Source: Massilia yuzhufengensis (lineage in GTDB: Bacteria > Pseudomonadota > Gammaproteobacteria > Burkholderiales > Burkholderiaceae_D). Taken from it: a stretch of 64,000 bases of DNA. A program made the translations under genes and the position numbers. Positions 51,936-60,282 of this stretch are shown piece by piece. The stretch is from contig NZ_FOLD01000017.1 in the NCBI RefSeq assembly GCF_900112225.1, positions 1 to 64,000 of the forward strand, written 5' to 3'. The first letter of the stretch is position 1. The number at the start of each line of letters is the position of its first letter. The notes beneath the pieces are model-generated. The model searched no databases, was not told the origin of the DNA, and saw only the letters and a program-made list of their open reading frames with translations.

Positions 51936-54251
51936 ATGACCATCGCCACACCTCCGCAATGGGCGCCGCGCCCGCAGCCGGGCAAATTCGTGCTCGCCAC
52001 CGACCTCGACGGAACTTTGCTGGCCGGCAGCGTCGCCGCCCGCCGCCAGGTCCGTGAACTGTTCGACGGCGCGCCTGCCGGCGCCGTCCTGGTGTTCGTC
52101 ACCGGCCGCGGGCTCGAGTCGATCCTGCCCCTGCTCAGCGACCCGACCATTCCCACCCCCGACTACATCATCGCCGACGTCGGCGCCACGATCGTCGACG
52201 GCGCGCTGCGCCCGGTCGGCGACCTGCAGGACGAGATCGCGGCGCGCTGGCCGGGGTCGCAGGCGGTGCTGCGGGCGCTGTCCGGCTTCAGCGGCCTGGC
52301 GCGCCAGAGCGTGCCGCAGGAGCGCCGCTGTTCTTTCCTGGTGGGCGAGCACGACGTCACGCCGGCCCTGCGCGCGGCGGTCGAGGAGCTCGACTGCGAC
52401 CTGCTGCTGTCGGCCGGCTGCTATCTCGATGTGCTCCCGCGCGGCGTCGGCAAGGGCCAGGCCCTGCTGAGCCTGGCCAAGGCGGCCGGCTTCGATCCCG
52501 CCACGATCATCGTGGCCGGCGACACGCTCAACGACCTGTCGATGTTCGAGACCGGCCTGCACGGGGTCGTGGTGGGCGCGGCCGAGCCGGCCCTGGTGGA
52601 GCGGGTGCGCGGCCTGCCGCTGGTGCATGTCGCCACCGGCGAAGGCTGCGACGGCATCATGGAGGGGCTGGCGCGGCACGGCGCCGTCGCCGCCGCGGCG
52701 GCGGCCCTACCGGCGGCAGAGCACGGCAAATCCGACCTGGTGATGGTCTATCACCGCCTGCCTTTCGACGAGGTGGTCGAGGACGGCGTGCTGTGCCAGC
52801 GCCGTCCGCGCAGTCCGAACGGCATCATCCCGACCCTGCTGCGCTTCTTCGCCGGTGCCCGCGCCGGATCCTGGGTGGCGTGGTCGCAGCAGGCCAGCCG
52901 TCACCCGGCCGGCTTCGTCACCCATGTCCCGGTCGATATGGAGCAGTATCCGCAGCTGCAGGCCGCCCGCATTGCGCTGACGGCGCAGGACATCGACATC
53001 TTCTACAAGAAGTTTTCGAAGGAAGCATTCTGGCCGATCATTTTCTCCTTCCCCGACAAGGCCGAGTTCAGGCAGGCCCACTGGGACCGCTTCCTGGAGG
53101 TGAACCGCCTGTTCGCCGAGCAGGCCGCGCGCGAGGCGGCCGAGGGGGCGCTGGTCTGGATCCACGACTACAACCTGTGGATGGTCCCGGCCTTCCTGCG
53201 GCCCTTGCGGCCGGACCTGCGGATTGCCTTTTTCCACCATACCGCCTTCCCGTCGAGCGACGTGTTCAATATCCTGCCGTGGCGCCGCGACATCATCGGC
53301 AGCCTGCTCCAGTGCGACTACGTGGGCTTCCACATCCCGCGCTACGTCGAGAACTTCGTCGATGCGGTGCGCTCGCATGCACCGGTCGACGCCAGCGCCA
53401 CGGTGCCCTGCGCGCCGCGCTTCCTGACCTACGGCTGCGCGCTCGGCGTGGACCGCATGACGACCCTGATCGACACCGGGGCGCGGCGGATCGGCCTGGG
53501 CGCCCATCCGGTCGGCACCGACGCCGCGCTGATCGAGCGGACCGTGGCGGCGCCGGCGGTGCAGGCCCAGGCCGCGGCGATCCGCGACTACCTGGGCGCG
53601 GCGACCGGCATCGTGTCGATCGAGCGGCTCGACTATGTCAAGGGCACGCTCGAGAAACTCGAAGCGTTCGAGCGCCTGCTGGAACGCCATCCCGAGCACA
53701 TCGGCAAGGTCACGCTGCTCAACGTGATCACGCCGGCCGCGCCCGGCATGGAGATCTACGAAAGCCTGCGCGTCGAGGTCGACCGCACCGTGGGCCGCAT
53801 CAACGGCCGCTTCTCGACCCTGAACTGGGTGCCGGTGCGCTACTTCTACCGTTCGCTGCCGTTCGAGGAAGTGCTGGCCCACTACGTGGCCTGCGATATC
53901 GCCTGGATCACGCCGCTGCGCGACGGGCTGAACCTGGTGGCCAAGGAATTCGTGGCGGCGAAGAAGGCCAGCGCCCGTTGCGGCGTGCTGGTGCTGTCGG
54001 AGTTCGCCGGCGCGGCGGTCGAGCTGCACGGCGCGCTGCTGACCAACCCCTACGATGCCAACGCCATGACCGCCTCCCTGCACCATGCCCTGACCATGGG
54101 GCAGGAGGAGCGCGAGTACCGCACCGCCCGGATGGCGATGATCACGACCGAGCATGACGTGGCGCGCTGGGGGCGCGACTTCATCGCGGCGGCGACCGAC
54201 ACCGCGGCGGGGCCGGACTGGACTGGCGAAGCCGAGGCGCTGGCCGCATGA
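51936..54251 (+). CDS. ggpPS: bifunctional glucosylglycerol-phosphate synthase/phosphatase
   Basis: The 771-residue protein fuses an N-terminal HAD phosphatase of the sucrose-phosphatase type (catalytic Asp23 and Asp25 in FVLATDLDGTLLAG; later IIVAGDTLNDLSMFETGLHG) to a GT20 glycosyltransferase. The GT20 part has EGALVWIHDYNLWMVPAFLR, GIVSIERLDYVKGTLEKLEA and the ADP-glucose-binding PLRDGLNLVAKEFVAAKKAS. This order is that of GgpPS from Pseudomonas and Stenotrophomonas, which makes the compatible solute glucosylglycerol; trehalose-type fusions have the phosphatase at the C-terminus. GAAAGGA precedes the ATG. Membrane osmotic-response genes follow. Confidence 0.86.
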   Translation: MTIATPPQWAPRPQPGKFVLATDLDGTLLAGSVAARRQVRELFDGAPAGAVLVFVTGRGLESILPLLSDPTIPTPDYIIADVGATIVDGALRPVGDLQDEIAARWPGSQAVLRALSGFSGLARQSVPQERRCSFLVGEHDVTPALRAAVEELDCDLLLSAGCYLDVLPRGVGKGQALLSLAKAAGFDPATIIVAGDTLNDLSMFETGLHGVVVGAAEPALVERVRGLPLVHVATGEGCDGIMEGLARHGAVAAAAAALPAAEHGKSDLVMVYHRLPFDEVVEDGVLCQRRPRSPNGIIPTLLRFFAGARAGSWVAWSQQASRHPAGFVTHVPVDMEQYPQLQAARIALTAQDIDIFYKKFSKEAFWPIIFSFPDKAEFRQAHWDRFLEVNRLFAEQAAREAAEGALVWIHDYNLWMVPAFLRPLRPDLRIAFFHHTAFPSSDVFNILPWRRDIIGSLLQCDYVGFHIPRYVENFVDAVRSHAPVDASATVPCAPRFLTYGCALGVDRMTTLIDTGARRIGLGAHPVGTDAALIERTVAAPAVQAQAAAIRDYLGAATGIVSIERLDYVKGTLEKLEAFERLLERHPEHIGKVTLLNVITPAAPGMEIYESLRVEVDRTVGRINGRFSTLNWVPVRYFYRSLPFEEVLAHYVACDIAWITPLRDGLNLVAKEFVAAKKASARCGVLVLSEFAGAAVELHGALLTNPYDANAMTASLHHALTMGQEEREYRTARMAMITTEHDVARWGRDFIAAATDTAAGPDWTGEAEALAA

Positions 54252-54273
54252 ACCACCTGATGAGGAGTTGCAC

Positions 54274-55341
54274 ATGCTGAAGTACTCGCTGCTTGGGAAT
54301 GACCTGTATGCCTGGGCCATCGCGCTGGCGATCGCGCTCGCGGTGTCCGCACTGCTCTACCTTGCACGGCGTGTGCTGGTGCGGCGCCTGAGCGTCTTTG
54401 CCGCCACCACCACCACGTATCTCGACGACCTGGCGGTCAAGGTGCTGTCGGCCACGCACCCGCTGTTCATCCTGCTCATGGGCATGTATGCAGGCTCGCA
54501 CTGGCTGCTGTTGTCGGACAAGGGCACCACCTTGCTGGCGCGCCTGGCGATTGCGGCCCTGCTGCTGCAGGTGGCGCGCTGGGGCGACGTCGGCGTGCAC
54601 GGATGGCTGCAGCATTACCGTACCCGGCGCAGTGCGCTGGACGTGGCCAGCACCACATCCACGGCGGCGCTGGGATTCGTCGCGCGCACGGCGATCTGGG
54701 CCATCGTGATCCTGATGATCCTGGATAATTTCGGGGTCAATATCACCACGCTGGTGGCCAGCCTGGGCATCGGCGGCATCGCGGTCGCGCTGGCGCTGCA
54801 GAACGTGCTGGGCGACCTGTTCTCCTCGCTCTCCATCGTGCTCGACAAGCCGTTCGAGGTCGGCGACTTCATCTCGGTCGACGGCATCGCCGGCACCGTC
54901 GAATACGTGGGCCTGAAGACCACCCGCATCCGCGGCCTGGGCGGCGAGCAGGTCGTGTTCTCGAACAGCGACCTGCTCGGCAGCCGCATCCATAATTTCA
55001 AGCGCATGCAGACGCGCCGCATCGTGTTCGGCATCGGTGTCACCTACGAGCTCGACCGGCGCCAGCTGGGGGCGATCCCCGGCATCCTGCGCGAGGCGGT
55101 GCAAGCGCAGCCCCAGGCCAGGTTCGACCGCGCCCATTTCAAGTCCTACGGCGCCTCCTCGATCGACTTCGAAACCGTCTACATCATGCAGACTTCCGAC
55201 TACGCCGCGTACATGGACGTCCAGCAGGCGATCAACCTGGCCCTGTTCGAGCGCTTCGCCGAAGAGGGCATCGATTTCGCCTATCCGACCCAGACCCTGT
55301 ACCTGGCGCGCGCCAGGGCCGGCGCCGCGCAGGAGGGCTGA
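54274..55341 (+). CDS. small-conductance mechanosensitive channel (MscS family)
   Basis: The 355-residue inner-membrane protein has several N-terminal helices and the MscS pore helix LVASLGIGGIAVALALQNVL with the Gly/Ala pattern. The beta domain follows (FEVGDFISVDGIAGTVEYVG, TTRIRGLGGEQVVFSNSDLL). Such channels release solutes on hypo-osmotic shock. The gene lies 22 bp behind ggpPS, so solute synthesis and emergency release are encoded together. GAGGAG precedes the ATG at 54274. Confidence 0.9.
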   Translation: MLKYSLLGNDLYAWAIALAIALAVSALLYLARRVLVRRLSVFAATTTTYLDDLAVKVLSATHPLFILLMGMYAGSHWLLLSDKGTTLLARLAIAALLLQVARWGDVGVHGWLQHYRTRRSALDVASTTSTAALGFVARTAIWAIVILMILDNFGVNITTLVASLGIGGIAVALALQNVLGDLFSSLSIVLDKPFEVGDFISVDGIAGTVEYVGLKTTRIRGLGGEQVVFSNSDLLGSRIHNFKRMQTRRIVFGIGVTYELDRRQLGAIPGILREAVQAQPQARFDRAHFKSYGASSIDFETVYIMQTSDYAAYMDVQQAINLALFERFAEEGIDFAYPTQTLYLARARAGAAQEG

Positions 55342-55344
55342 GCC

Positions 55345-56868
55345 ATGCCGCTGCAGATGCTGGTGTCGGCGGGCTTCATCCTTGCCGTGGTGCTGTGGGG
55401 CCTGCTGGCGCCCGCCTCGATGGGTGCGCTGCTCGACGCCCTGCTGGCGGCCCTGACCCGCAACCTCGGCTGGTTCTACCTGTGGGTCGTGCTGGGCCTG
55501 GTCGTATTTGCCGGCTTCGTGGCGTTCAGCCGTTATGGCAACCTCAAGCTGGGCCAGGAGGACGAGGAGCCGGAGTTCCCGGTCGGCAGCTGGTTCGCGA
55601 TGCTGTTCGCGGCCGGCATGGGGATTGGCCTGGTGTTCTGGGGAGTGGCCGAGCCACTGTCGCATTATGCGGTGGCGCCACCCGGCATCGCGCCCCATAC
55701 GCCGGAGGCCGCAAATGCCGCGATGCGCCATGCGTTCTTTCACTGGGGCATCCATCCCTGGGCTGTCTACAGCGTGGTGGCGCTGGCGATCGCCTTCTTC
55801 CAGTACCGGCGCGGCGCCAGCCCCCTGATCAGCAGCGTGACGGACGCCTTGCCGTGGCGGCCGCTGCGCGCCATGGCGGGCTGGTTCAACGGGACGGCGG
55901 TGGTGGCGACTGCCTTCGGCGTCGCCGCCTCGCTCGGGGTTGGCGCGCTGCAGATCAACAGCGGCCTGCATGCCGTATTCGGCGTGGCAATCGGACCTGC
56001 GGCGCAGGTGATCATCATCGTCCTGACGGCAATCGTGTTCATCGGTTCGGCCGTGGCCGGGGTCGACCAGGGTATCCGCAGGCTGTCCAGCCTGAACATG
56101 GGCGTCGCGGTACTGCTGGCGCTGGCGGTATTCGTGCTCGGCCCGACGGTCGCCATCATCGACACCTTCACCAATACCCTGGGCAGCTACCTGAGCGAGT
56201 TCGTCAGGATGAGCCTGCGCACGACACCGTTCCGCGACAGCAGCTGGGTCGGCAACTGGACCATCTTCTACTGGGCATGGTGGATCTCGTGGTCGCCCTT
56301 TGTCGGCCTGTTCATCGCCCGCGTCTCGCGCGGCCGGACGATACGCGAGTTCATCCTCGGAACGGTGCTGGCCCCCTCGCTGGCGGCCTTCCTGTGGTTT
56401 TCGATCTTCGGCGGCTCGGCCCTCTACATGGAAATCTGGCAGCAGGTCCCGCTGGCGGAGGCGGTCAAGGCCGATGTGTCGACCGCCTTGTTCGCGATGT
56501 TCGACGCCATGCCCCTGGGCGGCATCATGTCGGTGCTGGCCACCCTGCTGGTATTCGTGTTCTTCGTCACTTCCGGCGACTCGGCCGTTCTGGTGCTGGG
56601 CATGATGAGCAGCGGCGGCAACCCGAATCCGCCGGGCCGCATCAAGATCGTCTGGGGCGTGCTGGTGGCGGGCATCGCAGTCAGCCTGTTGCTGGCGGGC
56701 GGGCTGAAGGCGGTGCAGACGGCCACCATCCTGTTCGCACTGCCATTCGCGCTGATCATCGTGCTGATGGTGCTGTCCTTGTGGCGGGCGCTGGCGCAGG
56801 ACTGGGCGGAAGAAGCGCGGCGCGAGCGCGCGCTGAAGCGGCGCATGCGCGAAATGATCGACCGCTGA
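55345..56868 (+). CDS. BCCT-family transporter
   Basis: The 507-residue protein has about twelve membrane helices and BCCT signatures FAAGMGIGLVFWGVAEPLSH and FYWAWWISWSPFVGLFIARV followed by SRGRTIREFI. The Trp-rich motif is the quaternary-amine site of betaine, carnitine and choline carriers. It starts 4 bp after mscS. Import of betaine-like solutes under osmotic stress fits the cluster. The C-terminus is Arg-rich and cytoplasmic (EEARRERALKRRMREMIDR), as in osmosensing members. Confidence 0.9.
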   Translation: MPLQMLVSAGFILAVVLWGLLAPASMGALLDALLAALTRNLGWFYLWVVLGLVVFAGFVAFSRYGNLKLGQEDEEPEFPVGSWFAMLFAAGMGIGLVFWGVAEPLSHYAVAPPGIAPHTPEAANAAMRHAFFHWGIHPWAVYSVVALAIAFFQYRRGASPLISSVTDALPWRPLRAMAGWFNGTAVVATAFGVAASLGVGALQINSGLHAVFGVAIGPAAQVIIIVLTAIVFIGSAVAGVDQGIRRLSSLNMGVAVLLALAVFVLGPTVAIIDTFTNTLGSYLSEFVRMSLRTTPFRDSSWVGNWTIFYWAWWISWSPFVGLFIARVSRGRTIREFILGTVLAPSLAAFLWFSIFGGSALYMEIWQQVPLAEAVKADVSTALFAMFDAMPLGGIMSVLATLLVFVFFVTSGDSAVLVLGMMSSGGNPNPPGRIKIVWGVLVAGIAVSLLLAGGLKAVQTATILFALPFALIIVLMVLSLWRALAQDWAEEARRERALKRRMREMIDR

Positions 56869-56969
56869 GCGTGCCGCTGCGACGCGCGAAGAAATCTTTT
56901 GTCGAATCGCAGGTTCCCGGCGACAATTGCGGATTTCCCTGACACCAGGGACGCCCACTGCATCCGACC

Positions 56970-58391
56970 ATGAACGCACCCGACACACCGCGTCCGGCCT
57001 CCCTCAGGGAGGCCATCGCCCACCGCTTCAGCCTGCTCGACGACAAGGCCGACGACGACGAGATCGACCGCAGCCTGCGCGCCGGCGTCGAGCTGCGCGG
57101 CGCCACGCCCTGGATCCTGATGTTCGCGATCGTGATCGCCTCGGTCGGCCTGAATACCAATTCCAACGCCGTCATCATCGGCGCCATGCTGGTGTCCCCG
57201 CTGATGGGACCGATCGTGGGTCTGGGTTATGGCCTGGGCATCTACGATTTTCCGCTGGTCCGGCGCTCGCTCGCCAATCTCGCGATCGCCGCGGCGATCA
57301 GCCTGCTCACTTCGACCCTGTACTTCATGCTCACCCCGCTCGACGAGGCCCAGTCCGAGCTGCTGGCGCGCACCACGCCGTCGCTGTGGGATGTGCTGAT
57401 CGCGCTGGCCGGCGGGCTGGCCGGCATCATCGGGCAGACGCGCAGGGAGAAATCGAATGTCTTGCCTGGCGTGGCCATCGCCACCGCCCTGATGCCGCCG
57501 CTGTGCACGGCCGGCTACGGGCTGGCCAATGGCGACTGGTCGGTGTTCGGCGGCGCCTTTTACCTGTTTTCGATCAATTGCGTGTTCATCGCATTCGCGG
57601 CGGTGATCGTCATCGAGTTCCTGCGCCTGCCGCACCGCAAATTCGTCGACCCGCGGCGCGAGCGCCATGTCAAGCGCGCCTTGCTGGCGGTGGTGCTGAT
57701 TACCGGCCTGCCCAGCATCTACCTGGCCACGCGCCTGGTCGACAACGAGGTGTTCAAGAGCCGGGCGCGCGATTTCGTGCGGCGCGAATTCAAGGCCGCG
57801 CGCGTCCATGTGCTCGAGACGCGGCTGGCGCCAGCCTCCCGGCAGATCGAGGTCACGCTGATCGGGCCGCGCCTGCCGGCGCCCGCGATCGGCGCGATCG
57901 AGGCGCGGCTGGCGGGCGCCGGGCTGGCCGACGCCCGCCTGTCGGTGCACCAGGCACAGGCCGAGGACGCCAAGATCGATGTCGGCAGCCTGAAGGCCGA
58001 TATCCTGGCAGATATCGTGCGCAACAACCAGCAGGCGCTGGAGGAAAAGGACGCGACCATCGAGAAGCTCAAGGCGCAGCTTGGCGCTCAGGGCGAGTGG
58101 GCCCCCCAGTCCGGCGCCGTGACGCTGGAGTTCGAGGCCCAGTACCCACAGTGCGGCAATGTGCTGGTCGGGCGCGCGATCCAGCCGGGTAATCCGGGCG
58201 GGGCGCCGCTGCCGTTCCTGAGCGCGGACTGCCGGCGCCTGCCGAAGGCCGCGGAGATGGCGCGGATCGGCGCCTGGCTCAAGGTCAGGACCGGCAACCC
58301 GGACGCCAGGCTGGTGCTTTCGGCCAGGCGCGGCGCATTGCTGCGCCAGTCAGGCGTGCCGGCTGCGCCGTCGGCGCCGCCGGGCCGCTGA
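56970..58391 (+). CDS. DUF389 membrane protein
   Basis: The 473-residue protein has the DUF389 hydrophobic domain: IVIASVGLNTNSNAVIIGAM, LVSPLMGPIVGLGYGLGI and KSNVLPGVAIATALMPPLCT. A soluble C-terminal part of about 220 residues follows, including a short coiled-coil-like stretch (EEKDATIEKLKAQLGAQ). Function is unknown in the family. Its position after ggpPS, mscS and BCCT suggests a link to osmotic or envelope stress. It ends 20 bp before an ATTTG-N2-CAAAT palindrome. Confidence 0.85.
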   Translation: MNAPDTPRPASLREAIAHRFSLLDDKADDDEIDRSLRAGVELRGATPWILMFAIVIASVGLNTNSNAVIIGAMLVSPLMGPIVGLGYGLGIYDFPLVRRSLANLAIAAAISLLTSTLYFMLTPLDEAQSELLARTTPSLWDVLIALAGGLAGIIGQTRREKSNVLPGVAIATALMPPLCTAGYGLANGDWSVFGGAFYLFSINCVFIAFAAVIVIEFLRLPHRKFVDPRRERHVKRALLAVVLITGLPSIYLATRLVDNEVFKSRARDFVRREFKAARVHVLETRLAPASRQIEVTLIGPRLPAPAIGAIEARLAGAGLADARLSVHQAQAEDAKIDVGSLKADILADIVRNNQQALEEKDATIEKLKAQLGAQGEWAPQSGAVTLEFEAQYPQCGNVLVGRAIQPGNPGGAPLPFLSADCRRLPKAAEMARIGAWLKVRTGNPDARLVLSARRGALLRQSGVPAAPSAPPGR

Positions 58392-58411
58392 GCGGGGGCA
58401 GGGCCGGATAC

Positions 58412-58423
58412 ATTTGCACAAAT
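58412..58423. promoter_or_regulatory. palindrome ATTTGCACAAAT (orphan operator)
   Basis: A perfect 12-bp palindrome follows the DUF389 gene. It matches the site at 60117 exactly and that at 51735 in the arms. No intact promoter or gene start lies next to it; the DNA beyond runs into a truncated MarR gene, so the controlled gene may have been deleted. Confidence 0.55.
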
Positions 58424-58491
58424 TATCTTTCTTTGGGTGAAAGATGACGGTATCATGGGCGCCGTCATTGCCGTTCGCGTGCCGGCCGGCG

Positions 58492-58812
58492 TCAGAGCTG
58501 GGCCAGGGGGCGCTGGGCGTGGTCGTCGTCGGCGCCCAGCAGTCCGATCAGCACACCGAGGTCATGGTTCAGGCGCAACAACGTCTCCGGAGGCAGGCTG
58601 GCGAGCGCACCGGGAAGGACGCCGGTGAACGGAGCCGGTGCAACGCGCAGCAGTTCCATTCCGGGCGGTAGCAGTTGCAATGAGGTGGTGCGCCGGTCGG
58701 CGCCGTTGCGGGTGCTGGCGACCAGGCCGCGGCCGAGCAGGCTGCGCACCAGGTTGCTGGCGGTGGACTGGTGAACGTCGAGCGCCTGCGCCAGCTCGTT
58801 CACCCCGATCCC
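58492..58812 (-). pseudogene. MarR-family regulator, N-terminally truncated
   Basis: On the minus strand the frame reads GIGVNELAQALDVHQSTASN and LVRSLLGRGLVASTRNGADR, RTTSLQLLPPG and so on to the stop at 58492. This is the HTH, wing and C-terminal half of a MarR regulator. Upstream of the HTH the frame runs into antisense ClC sequence, so the first third of the gene is lost and no start is available. It may be the dead regulator of the ATTTG-N2-CAAAT sites. Confidence 0.78.
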
Positions 58813-59610
58813 GGGGGCGCGGCCTTCAATACGCCGCTGGCCGGCGTCCTGTTCGCCATCGAGGAGCTGGCACGGGCGCCAGAGCAGCGTAGCAGCGGCC
58901 TGATCATCACTGCGATCGTGTTGGCCGGCATGGTCGCAGTATCGGTGCATGGCAATGCCACGTACTTCGGGGTGATCCATGCGGGAACGCTCGGCATGGA
59001 CCTACTGCTGCCGGGCCTTCTGGTAGCGCTGTGCTGCGGCCTGGCCGGCGGCGTCTTTTCACGCCTCCTGATCGCTTCGCTGGGAGGGGCGGGCAGCGAC
59101 CGCCTCAGCCGGCTGCGGGCGGACCGTCCGGTCATGTTCGCGGCGCTGTGCGGGCTGGGCGTGGCGGTGATCGGCGTGGCCACGGCAGGCGCCACCTTCG
59201 GTTCCGGCTATGCGCCGACCCGGGCCATGATCGAAGGGGTTGCCAGCATGCCGATGCTGTATATGCTGTTCAAATTCATTGCGACCTGGCTGAGCGCCTG
59301 GGCTGGCGTACCTGCCGGCATTTTCGCACCTTCCCTGGCGATCGGCGCGGCCCTCGGGAACGATGTGGCGATGCTGGTCCTGCATACCCAGCACCCCGCA
59401 TTGATCGCCTTCGGCATGGTCGGGTTCCTGGCAGCCACGACCCAGGCGCCACTCACGGCATGCATCATTGTCATGGAAATGGTCGATGGCCACAGCATGG
59501 TGCTGAGCCTGATGGCCTGCGCCCTGGCCGCCAGCATGGTGGCGCGCATCGTCAGCCCGGCCCTGTATCCTGCGCTGGCGCGGATGCAGCTGGCACGCGC
59601 CGCAGGCTGA
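58813..59610 (+). pseudogene. ClC-type chloride channel/antiporter, C-terminal half
   Basis: The frame enters at the conserved GGAAFNTPLAGVLFAIEELA helix and continues through ATFGSGYAPTRAMIEGVASM, WAGVPAGIFAPSLAIGAALG (the GIFxPS selectivity motif) and TTQAPLTACIIVMEMVDGHS to LARAAG. The first half of the channel, including the GSGIP and GREGP motifs, is missing. It is joined back-to-back with the truncated MarR gene at about 58812. The product cannot form a pore. Confidence 0.85.
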
Positions 59611-59629
59611 TCCCGCCTGGCCGGCAGGA

Positions 59630-60010
59630 TCAGCGATGCTTCCCCAAAAGAAACGCGTCGGCAAACTTGCGAGACGCCTCGTTCCTGGTCGAATGGATCA
59701 GCTGGGTGATCTCGATCAGGTGCCGCGAATAGGCCTGGGACAGCGCATCGAGCAGGTCGGCCAGGTCGGGATTGACCGGCCGATAGCGATAAACGTCGCC
59801 GGCCCGTGCGATCACGCCCGACGCATCGAGCTGCTGGAGCAGGGCGGCCGCCTCTTTTTCCCCGAGGTAGAGGCGGCGTGCGACCTGGCCGGCGTTCCAG
59901 CTCGCTTCCGGCGCGAGCCGCATCAGCAGCAGTGCCTCCAGATAGGGAACGGAGGGTATGGCGAAGAGGATGAATCGACGCACGTCGTCAGGAATCGCAC
60001 TGGCCCTCAT
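59630..60010 (-). CDS. small winged-helix-like protein of unknown function
   Basis: The 126-residue protein reads MRASAIPDDVRRFILFAIPS and VPYLEALLLMRLAPEASWNA, then GQVARRLYLGEKEAAALLQQ and DASGVIARAGDVYRYRPVNP, a pattern compatible with a winged helix. Similar small proteins are common in Burkholderiales and have no known role, by recollection. Its upstream region has TATAAT (minus strand, 60110-60115) with the palindrome ATTTGTGCAAAT in the spacer, so it is likely repressed by the same factor as ggpPS. Confidence 0.7.
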   Translation of the reverse strand: MRASAIPDDVRRFILFAIPSVPYLEALLLMRLAPEASWNAGQVARRLYLGEKEAAALLQQLDASGVIARAGDVYRYRPVNPDLADLLDALSQAYSRHLIEITQLIHSTRNEASRKFADAFLLGKHR

Positions 60011-60109
60011 GGCAAACCGCCTGGATTGGCGCGCTTGCGATGGTTGAAAGCAATCACTTTACCCTGAGGAAATTTCAATGGCGCAGGCGCGATAGAGTCA
60101 TATCCGGGC

Positions 60110-60138
60110 ATTATACATTTGCACAAATGCGTTGTCAT
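60110..60138 (-). promoter_or_regulatory. minus-strand promoter with ATTTG-TG-CAAAT operator
   Basis: On the minus strand a perfect TATAAT (60110-60115) has ATGACA 17 bases upstream as a weak -35 box. The palindrome at 60117-60128 fills part of the spacer. It drives the winged-helix-like gene and lies 155 bp before the DUF2254 gene on the other strand. Confidence 0.6.
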
Positions 60139-60282
60139 GGACATGCCGCGTCCCGCCGCATCGCCGCCCCAGTGTATCCTGCCGCACCGACTCGTCGCCA
60201 CACTCGCGCCAGAGTGGGGCCAAGCCACCCGCGCGTTCACGCTCGCCGAGCGGCGCCCGCCTACCCGAACAACAGGACCGCC

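Noticed and set aside
54181..56988. 935-codon minus-strand open frame
   Set aside because: It is antisense to mscS and BCCT, which have clear domains. The translation is rich in His, Gln and Arg with no recognisable motif, typical of shadows in GC-rich coding DNA.
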